Shown here one piece after another: positions 1 through 5,726 of a stretch of 5,726 nt of DNA. The DNA is from Campylobacterota bacterium (GTDB lineage Bacteria; Campylobacterota; Campylobacteria; Campylobacterales; Sulfurovaceae): NCBI GenBank assembly GCA_013153675.1, contig JAADEA010000042.1, forward strand, positions 1 through 5,726, written 5' to 3'. Each line of letters starts with the position of its first letter. Position 1 is the stretch's first letter. Below the pieces are notes generated by a model. It had not been told where the DNA came from, searched no databases, and saw only the letters and a program-made list of their open reading frames with translations. A program made the position numbers and the translations under genes.

Positions 1-1
1 T

Positions 2-157
2 TTATCAAAATATAGTAATGCAACTATTAAGCTTATTCCAAAAGAGAGTGATTATGATGGTGTAAGGGTTGAGGTTGAAGATTTAGGCATTGAGCTTAAT
101 TTTTCAAAGAGCAGAGTGAAAGAGGCTTTAATTCAATTTATTGAAGAAGCAATTTAA
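2..157 (+). CDS. atpH: ATP synthase F1 delta subunit, C-terminal end (partial)
   Basis: The last 51 codons of a gene that begins before the window, ending in TAA at 155-157. The translation starts LSKYSNATIKLIPKE and ends VKEALIQFIEEAI. The element YDGVRVEVEDLGIELNFSKSRVK matches in character the C-terminal domain of the F1 delta subunit (OSCP in mitochondria): a beta strand with a GVRV-type turn, then a DLG-x-E-x-x-FS strand leading into the closing amphipathic helix. Delta sits on top of the F1 head and ties it to the b-subunit peripheral stalk, so the catalytic hexamer does not spin with the rotor. The position directly before atpA, 24 nt upstream, is the standard operon place for atpH and is the main support for the name. 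Only the end of the protein is visible, so nothing can be said of its start or length. Confidence 0.88.
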   Translation, partial: LSKYSNATIKLIPKESDYDGVRVEVEDLGIELNFSKSRVKEALIQFIEEAI

Positions 158-170
158 TTAAATTTCAAAG

Positions 171-184
171 AAGGAGTTATTGTG
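171..184 (+). promoter_or_regulatory. Shine-Dalgarno and GTG start of atpA
   Basis: AAGGAG at 171-176 lies 5 nt before GTG at 182-184. It is the strongest ribosome binding site in the window and fixes GTG as the start, which gives the expected family N-terminus. The nearest in-frame ATG lies about 50 codons inside the protein and would remove the conserved N-terminal domain. Confidence 0.85.
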
Positions 185-1696
185 GGAGCTAAAATCCAAG
201 CTGATGAGATTAGTTCAATAATAAAAGAGCGCATCGAGAATTTTGAGATAAATATTGATATTGATGAGGTAGGTAAGGTTATCTATATTGGAGATGGAAT
301 TGCTAAGGTATATGGACTTAGCAATTGTATGGCTGGAGAGATGGTTGAATTTGAAAATGGCGTTAAAGGAATGGTTCTTAACTTAGAAGAAAATAGTGTA
401 GGTATTGTTGTTCTTGGAGAGTTTAGCCATATTAGAGAGGGTATGAGCGTTAAGCGCCTTGGAGCATTAATCCAAGTTCCAGTAGGAGATGAGTTAATTG
501 GGCGTGTTGTAAACCCATTAGGAGAGCCTCTTGATGGTAAAGGACCAATTGAGGCAAAAGAGTATAGATATGTAGAGGAAAAAGCTCCTGGAATTATGGC
601 AAGAAAGAGTGTTCATGAGCCATTACAAACTGGTATTAAAGCAATTGATGCTCTTGTTCCAGTTGGTCGTGGACAAAGGGAGCTAATTATTGGGGATAGA
701 CAAACTGGTAAGACTACATTGGCAATTGATACAATTATTAATCAAAAAGGTGAAGATGTTATCTGTATCTATGTAGCAATTGGACAAAAACAATCAACAG
801 TTGCTAATATTGTTAAGAGATTACAAGAGCATGGAGCTATGGATTATACAATTGTTGTAAATGCAAGTGCAAGTGACCCTTCAGCTTTACAATTCTTAGC
901 TCCATATGCTGGTGTTACAATGGCTGAATATTTTAGAGATAATGGGCGCCATGCTGTAATTTTTTATGATGATCTATCTAAACATGCAGTTGCTTATCGT
1001 GAAATGTCTCTAATTTTAAGAAGACCTCCAGGTAGGGAAGCATATCCAGGGGATGTATTCTATCTACATAGTAGACTTCTTGAGAGAGCTGCTAAATTAA
1101 ATGATAAATTAGGAGCAGGAAGTATTACAGCTTTTCCTATTATTGAAACACAAGCAGGAGATGTTTCAGCTTATATTCCAACAAACGTAATTTCTATTAC
1201 TGATGGACAGATTTTCCTTGAGACTGACCTATTTAACTCTGGAATTCGTCCAGCTATTAATGTGGGATTGTCAGTATCAAGGGTTGGAGGTGCTGCGCAA
1301 ATTAAAGCAATGAAGCAAGTTTCAGGAACTTTAAGACTTGATTTAGCATCTTATAGAGAACTTCAAGCTTTTGCTCAATTTGCAAGTGATTTAGATGAAG
1401 CAAGTAGAAAGCAGCTTGAGCGTGGACAAAGAATGGTTGAGTTGTTAAAACAGCCTCCATACTCTCCAATTCCAGTTGAAAAGCAAATTGTTGCTCTATA
1501 TGCTGGAACAAGAGGATATTTAGATGATATTCCAGTAAGTGAAGTTACAAGATTTGAAAAAGAGTTATATATCTTTGTTGAGACTAAATATCCTCAAATT
1601 TTAGAGAAAATTCGTGAAAAGAAACAATTAACAGAGGAGATCGAGGAAGAGCTTAAAAAGATGCTTGAGGATTTCAAAAGTCAGTTTAAGGTGTAA
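182..1696 (+). CDS. atpA: ATP synthase F1 subunit alpha
   Basis: Non-catalytic, nucleotide-binding alpha subunit of the F1 head (alpha3 beta3 ring) on the cytoplasmic face of the inner membrane. The protein is 504 residues, normal for the family. The N-terminal beta-barrel spans about 25-95. The Walker A loop GDRQTGKT is at 171-178 and the Walker B stretch HAVIFYDDL at 257-265. The alpha/beta family signature [10 protein letters not shown] is at 357-366, followed by R367, which by alignment with the SVSRVGG motif is the arginine finger reaching into the catalytic site of beta. The helical C-terminal domain runs from about 375 to the end. The start is GTG with a strong ribosome binding site. 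It follows atpH by 24 nt and precedes atpG by 12 nt in the conserved atp order. All key residues are present and nothing suggests decay. Beta is excluded because the P-loop is GDRQTGKT, not GGAGVGKT. Confidence 0.98.
   Translation: MGAKIQADEISSIIKERIENFEINIDIDEVGKVIYIGDGIAKVYGLSNCMAGEMVEFENGVKGMVLNLEENSVGIVVLGEFSHIREGMSVKRLGALIQVPVGDELIGRVVNPLGEPLDGKGPIEAKEYRYVEEKAPGIMARKSVHEPLQTGIKAIDALVPVGRGQRELIIGDRQTGKTTLAIDTIINQKGEDVICIYVAIGQKQSTVANIVKRLQEHGAMDYTIVVNASASDPSALQFLAPYAGVTMAEYFRDNGRHAVIFYDDLSKHAVAYREMSLILRRPPGREAYPGDVFYLHSRLLERAAKLNDKLGAGSITAFPIIETQAGDVSAYIPTNVISITDGQIFLETDLFNSGIRPAINVGLSVSRVGGAAQIKAMKQVSGTLRLDLASYRELQAFAQFASDLDEASRKQLERGQRMVELLKQPPYSPIPVEKQIVALYAGTRGYLDDIPVSEVTRFEKELYIFVETKYPQILEKIREKKQLTEEIEEELKKMLEDFKSQFKV
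298..326 (+). repeat. Perfect 10-bp inverted repeat inside atpA
   Basis: AATTGCTAAG (298-307) is exactly complementary to CTTAGCAATT (317-326), with a 9-nt loop. It lies in the N-terminal barrel coding region, in codons for IAKVYGLSN. The pairing is seen directly; any RNA role is unproven, and chance plus codon choice may explain it. Confidence 0.4.
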
Positions 1697-1708
1697 AAAG
1701 GCTAAAAG

Positions 1709-2593
1709 ATGGCAAGTTTAAAAGATATTAAAAGAAAAATTAAGAGTGTAAAGAGCACCCAAAAGACAACAAGAGCGATGAAGCTTGTATCTTCTGCTAA
1801 ATTAAGAAAGGCAGAAGAGCTTGCTAAACGCTCAAAAGAGTATGCTATTAAAATTACTGAGATGATCGATGAGATCTCTTATAATATTGCAAAAGCTCAA
1901 AATGATATTGAGCATCCATATTTTAAAAAGATGGATAATCCAAAGGTAGTAGATATTATCTTTATTACCTCTGATAAGGGTCTTTGTGGTGCTTTTAACT
2001 CTCAAACTATTAAAAGCACCAATAAATTGATTGATGAGTATAAACAAAAAGGGGCTCAAGTTAGAGTAAGAGGAATAGGTAAGAAGGGTATTGCATATTA
2101 TAAATTTAATAAAGTTCCTATGTTAGATGAGATTGAAGGATTAAGTTCGGCTCCTACATATCAAAAAGGAGCAGAATATATTAAAGAGGTTGTTAAAGAT
2201 TATTTAGAGGGTAAAACTCAAAAGATAATTTTGGTTCATAATGGATATGTAAATATGATTACTCAAGAGATTAGAGTAAATACCCTTTTACCTGTTGATC
2301 CAAGTTTGGTTGAACCAAAAAAAGAGCTTCAATCTGAGCTTGAGCAAGAGCCAGAGGATGATGATAAATTATTAGAAGCTTTAGTAAATAGATATTTAGA
2401 ATATAGCATCTATTATGCTTTAATTGATTCTTTAGCAGCTGAGCATGGTGCAAGAATGCAGGCAATGGATAATGCTACTAACAATGCAAAAGAGATGGTA
2501 AAAACATTGACTATTGCTTATAATAAAGCAAGACAAGAGGCTATTACAACTGAGTTAATTGAGATTATCAGCGGCGTAGAAGCAATGAAATAA
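1709..2593 (+). CDS. atpG: ATP synthase F1 subunit gamma
   Basis: Central rotor shaft of F1: it rotates inside the alpha3 beta3 ring and transmits the torque made by Fo to the catalytic sites. The protein is 294 residues, usual for the family. The N-terminal coiled-coil helix has the conserved basic opening (IKSVKSTQKTTRAMKLVSSA, about residues 11-30). The central Rossmann-like domain carries SDKGLCGAFN at 88-97. The C-terminal helix contains AEHGARMQAMDNATNNA at 244-260 and ends ITTELIEIISGVEAMK. The PROSITE gamma signature expects G-A near the end; here it is G-V, a small deviation I recall as common in Campylobacterota. A Lys/Glu/Asp-rich surface segment at about 203-220 is acidic but in the usual variable place. 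AAAGG at 1697-1701, 7 nt before the ATG and just after the atpA stop, serves as ribosome binding site. Confidence 0.97.
   Translation: MASLKDIKRKIKSVKSTQKTTRAMKLVSSAKLRKAEELAKRSKEYAIKITEMIDEISYNIAKAQNDIEHPYFKKMDNPKVVDIIFITSDKGLCGAFNSQTIKSTNKLIDEYKQKGAQVRVRGIGKKGIAYYKFNKVPMLDEIEGLSSAPTYQKGAEYIKEVVKDYLEGKTQKIILVHNGYVNMITQEIRVNTLLPVDPSLVEPKKELQSELEQEPEDDDKLLEALVNRYLEYSIYYALIDSLAAEHGARMQAMDNATNNAKEMVKTLTIAYNKARQEAITTELIEIISGVEAMK
1987..2021 (+). repeat. Perfect 12-bp inverted repeat inside atpG
   Basis: TGGTGCTTTTAA (1987-1998) is exactly complementary to TTAAAAGCACCA (2010-2021), with an 11-nt loop. It lies in codons for the conserved CGAFNSQTIKST stretch of gamma. It is the longest uninterrupted stem I found in the window. 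No function is known to me; it may affect mRNA folding or stability. Confidence 0.45.
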
Positions 2594-4027
<1,434 letters not shown>

Positions 4028-4033
4028 TAAGCC

Positions 4034-4048
4034 AAAAGGAACTATATG
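4034..4048 (+). promoter_or_regulatory. Shine-Dalgarno and start of atpC
   Basis: AAAAGGA at 4034-4040 lies 5 nt before ATG 4046. A second ATG three codons later (4055) lacks its own well-spaced site, so 4046 is preferred. Confidence 0.6.
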
Positions 4049-4426
4049 AGCACAATGAGATTAGAGATAGTTACCCCAATGGGAGAGATTTATAATGCAG
4101 AGGTGTCAATGGTAACTCTCCCTGGTAGCGAGGGAGAGTTTGGGGTTTTACCAGGGCATGCTGCATTGGTCTCTTTATTGGATGCAGGAGTAATTACTAT
4201 AAAAACAGCAAATGGTAATGAGGTTTTAGTAGCTATTGATAGCGGGTATGTAAAGGTAGATGAAGAGAAAGTTATTGCCATTGTAGATGGTGCTGTTGTA
4301 GTAAAAGATGAAGAGGGCGTGTTAAGTGAGAATATTGAAGAGGCTAAAAAGCTTCTTCAAAGTGCGGCTACTTCTGATACAGCAATTGCGGCTGCTGTAA
4401 GTAAGGTTGAGTCTATTAAGAGATAA
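4046..4426 (+). CDS. atpC: ATP synthase F1 subunit epsilon
   Basis: Epsilon subunit of the rotor: it binds gamma and the c-ring, and its C-terminal helices can brake ATP hydrolysis. The protein is 126 residues, within the bacterial range. The N-terminal ten-stranded beta-sandwich (about 5-86) contains the family motif LPGSEGEFGVLPGHAAL at 25-41 and IDSGYVKVDEEKV further on. The C-terminal helical hairpin (about 94-126) is Ala-rich (IEEAKKLLQSAATSDTAIAAAV). I cannot tell from sequence alone whether it acts as an inhibitory arm here. This is the last atp gene; its TAA at 4424-4426 falls inside the left arm of a perfect inverted repeat that reaches into tolQ, and tolQ begins only 9 nt later. The coding sequence itself holds two further strong inverted repeats, and the codons of the LPGSEGEFG stretch are richer in G and C than the rest. 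Confidence 0.95.
   Translation: MSTMRLEIVTPMGEIYNAEVSMVTLPGSEGEFGVLPGHAALVSLLDAGVITIKTANGNEVLVAIDSGYVKVDEEKVIAIVDGAVVVKDEEGVLSENIEEAKKLLQSAATSDTAIAAAVSKVESIKR
4073..4156 (+). other. Segment of atpC with competing RNA pairings
   Basis: One perfect hairpin, AACTCTCCCT (4114-4123) with AGGGAGAGTT (4131-4140), loop 7 nt, competes with two other pairings that use the same bases. These are GGGAGAG (4081-4087) with CTCTCCC (4116-4122), and CCCTGGTA (4120-4127) with TACCAGGG (4149-4156). An outer stem ACCCCA (4073-4078) with TGGGGT (4141-4146) would stack on the main hairpin. The pairings are seen directly. Part of the effect comes from the twice-used Leu-Pro-Gly, since Pro (CCN) and Gly (GGN) codons are naturally complementary. 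A switch-like role is only a hypothesis. Confidence 0.4.
4335..4360 (+). other. 11-bp hairpin with AAAA loop near the 3' end of atpC
   Basis: TTGAAGAGGCT (4335-4345) pairs with AGCTTCTTCAA (4350-4360) across the tetraloop AAAA, all Watson-Crick except one G-U. It encodes IEEAKKLLQ at the start of the epsilon C-terminal helices. A smaller 7-bp perfect stem, TACAGCA/TGCTGTA (4378-4384 with 4393-4399), follows. Possible mRNA stability or processing element; unproven. Confidence 0.45.
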
Positions 4427-4454
4427 GATATAGAAATGTTTGATTATCTCTTAA
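4416..4454 (+). promoter_or_regulatory. Candidate translational-coupling hairpin at the atpC/tolQ junction
   Basis: TTAAGAGATAA (4416-4426) is a perfect 11-bp complement of TTATCTCTTAA (4444-4454). The left arm contains the atpC stop codon (4424-4426) and the only Shine-Dalgarno-like purines before tolQ (AAGAGA, 4418-4423). The 17-nt loop contains the tolQ ATG (4436-4438). A ribosome finishing atpC would melt the left arm, so the layout fits coupling of tolQ translation to atpC. The stem is certain as sequence; the mechanism is inferred. Confidence 0.55.
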
Positions 4455-4984
4455 ATAGCAGTGCCATTACAATAGTTGTAATTGGCACTCTTTCACTATA
4501 TTTTATTGCTACATGGTCAATTTTTATTTATAGATATAGGCTAATAAAAAAAAGAATTGAGATAGAGGCTGCATCAGAGGCTCGATTATATAGGGGAGAA
4601 GAGTTAGCAGATTCTTCTTTATTATATAACTATTTAAAAGAACCTATATCAAAAGAGTATCTTGAGGCAATTATCTCTGATGCTTTAAGAGTTTCTACAA
4701 AAGGATTGACCCAACTATCAATTATGGCTTCTACTTCTCCTTTTATTGGACTTTTTGGAACGGTGGTGGGAATATTAGAAGCATTTGCTGGTTTTAGTAC
4801 AAAAAAGAGTGCCACTTTAGCAGTTGTAGCTCCTGCAATTAGTGAGGCTTTAATAGCTACGGCAGTTGGAATTTTTGTAGCTATATTTGCCTACTCTTTT
4901 CATTTGATTTTAAAGAGGAAGGCTTATGAATTAAATTCTATTTTAGAATCTGAATCTAAACTTCTATTATCGAGGAAGGGATGA
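4436..4984 (+). CDS. tolQ: TolQ/ExbB-family proton channel subunit (MotA/TolQ/ExbB)
   Basis: Inner-membrane channel subunit that, with TolR, turns proton flow into motion of a periplasm-spanning TolA or TonB partner. It has 182 residues, shorter than E. coli TolQ or ExbB but like Campylobacterota homologues. Three membrane segments fit the family topology: about 9-31; a cytoplasmic loop rich in K/R/E at 32-92; then about 93-118 and 128-158, and a basic cytoplasmic tail. Family motifs are present: ASTSPFIGLFGTVVGI at 98-113 with T109, and PAISEALIATAVGI from 133 with E137 and T142, the polar residues lining the channel in ExbB. TolQ rather than ExbB is chosen because in Campylobacterota this slot after atpC precedes tolR, tolA, tolB and pal; the sequence alone does not separate the two. 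No free Shine-Dalgarno is seen, and the start lies in a hairpin loop. An A8 tract is at 4546-4553. Confidence 0.9.
   Translation: MFDYLLNSSAITIVVIGTLSLYFIATWSIFIYRYRLIKKRIEIEAASEARLYRGEELADSSLLYNYLKEPISKEYLEAIISDALRVSTKGLTQLSIMASTSPFIGLFGTVVGILEAFAGFSTKKSATLAVVAPAISEALIATAVGIFVAIFAYSFHLILKRKAYELNSILESESKLLLSRKG
4460..4489 (+). other. 13-bp hairpin within the first codons of tolQ
   Basis: AGTGCCATTACAA (4460-4472) pairs with TTGTAATTGGCACT (4476-4489) over a TAG loop; the only defect is one bulged T at 4483. It starts 6 nt after the junction hairpin and covers codons 9-18, at the start of the first membrane segment. The DNA after it (TCTTTCACTATATTTTATT) is only moderately T-rich, so it is not a clear intrinsic terminator. 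Candidate attenuator, processing site or stabilising element. Confidence 0.5.
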
Positions 4985-5370
4985 ATTTTAGTTGGGATGA
5001 TAATCCAGATTTAAATATTACTCCCTTTGTGGATGTAATGCTTGTTTTAATGTCTATTTTAATGGTAACTGCTCCCACAATTACATATGAAGAGAAAATT
5101 GAGTTGCCAGAAGGAACGAAGAGTAAAAAAGTAGATAAGAGAGCTACTATTACAATTAGAGTAGATAGGGATAAGAATATCTATATTAAAAATGAAAAAT
5201 TTACCCTAAAAGATTTTGCAGATACATTTATGTTAAAATCAAAAGGGTATAATTTAAATAGCCAAGTTTTTATAAGGGCAGATAAAAATTTGAAATATGG
5301 TGATGTGATGGAAGTTTTAAAAGTTATTAAAGATGTAGGTTTCTCAAGTGTTTCTCTAATTACCCAATGA
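4981..5370 (+). CDS. tolR: TolR/ExbD-family proton-motor subunit
   Basis: Single-span inner-membrane partner of TolQ. It has 129 residues: a short cytoplasmic N-terminus, one membrane helix at about 15-34 beginning in the family motif NITPFVDVMLVLMSILMVTA, and a periplasmic domain (about 38-129) ending in the typical YGDVMEVLKVIKDVGFSSVSL helix-strand. D18 in PFVDVML is the conserved membrane aspartate (D23 of E. coli TolR, D25 of ExbD) thought to carry the proton. The start ATG overlaps the tolQ stop (ATGA at 4981-4984), with GAGG at 4972-4975 as a well-spaced binding site, so the two are translationally coupled, fitting a fixed channel stoichiometry. TolR is favoured over ExbD by gene context only. 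Confidence 0.9.
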   Translation: MNFSWDDNPDLNITPFVDVMLVLMSILMVTAPTITYEEKIELPEGTKSKKVDKRATITIRVDRDKNIYIKNEKFTLKDFADTFMLKSKGYNLNSQVFIRADKNLKYGDVMEVLKVIKDVGFSSVSLITQ

Positions 5371-5726
5371 AAAAAGAAAAATTATTTGCTCTTTTAACCT
5401 CTATAGGTGTATATTTAGCATTAGTCACAATTGTTGGATATATCTTTTTATCAAAAGATGAGATAAAAAAATCTCCCCACTATGTAGTGAAAAATTCAAA
5501 AATATTAGAGGTTTCTTTAGGTACACCAAATACTAAATCTAATTTGTTAAATTCAAATAAAAAAAGAGGTGTTAAGAAAAAGCAACAAAAAAGAAAAAAA
5601 GTTAAAAAAAGAGTAAAAAAGAGAAGGGTAAAAAAGGTAAGAAATATCTCTTCTAAAAGGGTTGCAAAAAGAGTTAAAAGGGCAAAAAAAGTTACTAAAA
5701 AGGTAAAAAAGAAAAAAATTGATAAA
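5367..5726 (+). CDS. TolA/TonB-like periplasm-spanning energy transducer, N-terminal part (partial)
   Basis: The frame opens at ATG 5367, overlapping the tolR stop (ATGA 5367-5370), and stays open for 120 codons to the window end. Residues 2-5 (KKEK) are cytoplasmic, 6-28 (LFALLTSIGVYLALVTIVGY) form one membrane helix, and about 29-64 is a Ser/Asn/Lys-rich spacer. Residues 65-120 are a striking Lys/Arg/Val tract: 35 of 56 residues are K or R by my count, with one acidic residue and no proline. An N-terminal anchor plus long charged linker right after tolQ-tolR is the architecture of TolA (or TonB), whose C-terminal domain would lie beyond the window. The tract differs from E. coli TolA (Ala/Lys/Glu helix) and TonB (Pro-rich). 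No Shine-Dalgarno is visible, so translation probably relies on re-initiation after tolR. Identity rests mainly on context, so no symbol is given. Confidence 0.75.
   Translation, partial: MKKEKLFALLTSIGVYLALVTIVGYIFLSKDEIKKSPHYVVKNSKILEVSLGTPNTKSNLLNSNKKRGVKKKQQKRKKVKKRVKKRRVKKVRNISSKRVAKRVKRAKKVTKKVKKKKIDK
5559..5717 (+). repeat. Purine-rich low-complexity tract with repeated A-runs
   Basis: Coding strand is close to 90 percent purine over much of this stretch, with several A6-A7 runs (for example 5559-5565, 5594-5600, 5604-5610, 5684-5690) and the recurring word GTAAAAAAG (5613-5621, 5628-5636, 5703-5711). It encodes the Lys/Arg/Val linker. It looks like a repeat-expanded, slippage-prone coding segment. 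Confidence 0.6.

Noticed and set aside
151..164. 14-nt palindrome AATTTAATTAAATT at the atpH stop
   Set aside because: Only A and T, no loop, and expected in AT-rich DNA; no evidence of protein binding or termination.
203..600. Promoter, riboswitch, CRISPR, tRNA or insertion-sequence signals
   Set aside because: Looked for across the whole window; intergenic gaps are all under 25 nt and no spaced repeats, cloverleaf or transposase sequence was seen.
1302..1511. Minus-strand and out-of-frame open frames inside atpA, atpG, atpD, atpC and tolQ
   Set aside because: They overlap well-supported genes fully, lack binding sites and have low-complexity products without family motifs.
2305..2319. Small hairpin TTTGGT-TGA-ACCAAA in atpG, plus many 5-7 bp stems elsewhere
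   Set aside because: Stems of this length are expected by chance in a window of this size and composition.
4460..4489. Intrinsic terminator ending the atp operon
   Set aside because: The stem lies inside tolQ and is not followed by a continuous T-run; kept only as a hairpin of unknown role.

Overview
The window is a single-strand, tightly packed block of an AT-rich bacterial genome (roughly one third G+C by eye), with every gene on the + strand. It holds the distal half of an F-type ATP synthase operon (end of atpH, then atpA, atpG, atpD, atpC). This runs with 9 nt of spacing and no visible terminator or promoter into a Tol (TolQ/TolR/TolA-type) proton-driven motor operon. The gene order atpHAGDC-tolQ-tolR-tolA, the AtpA N-terminus [18 protein letters not shown], the AtpG C-terminus ITTELIEIISGVEAMK and the short (182-residue) TolQ all point to Campylobacterota (the former epsilonproteobacteria). 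I cannot fix the genus from the window; a Nautilia/Caminibacter/Sulfurovum-like vent lineage is only a guess.

Layout: 2-157 end of atpH; 182-1696 atpA (GTG start, strong Shine-Dalgarno); 1709-2593 atpG; 2615-4027 atpD (ATG at 2615 preferred over an in-frame GTG at 2609); 4046-4426 atpC; 4436-4984 tolQ/exbB; 4981-5370 tolR/exbD (ATGA overlap); 5367-5726 start of a tolA/tonB-like gene (second ATGA overlap), cut by the window end. There is no gap above 25 nt, so there is no unexplained intergenic DNA, mobile element, CRISPR array or RNA gene.

Functionally, the F1 sector couples proton flow through Fo to ATP synthesis, and TolQ-TolR use the same proton gradient to energise a periplasm-spanning TolA-like arm at the outer membrane. 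The protein content is ordinary and well known for this phylum.

The structure that the gene list does not explain is at RNA level. An unusual cluster of strong inverted repeats lies across atpC and the atpC/tolQ junction. The clearest is a perfect 11-bp stem (4416-4426 with 4444-4454) whose left arm contains the atpC stop codon and whose loop holds the tolQ start codon. Six nt later comes a second 13-bp hairpin. Upstream, atpC carries an 11-bp hairpin and a segment with three mutually exclusive pairings. I read these as candidate translational-coupling or mRNA-processing elements that set Tol expression relative to ATP synthase; this is inference. The other oddity is the TolA-like protein's linker, which is almost pure Lys/Arg/Val. 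I see no evidence for a wholly new protein system here.
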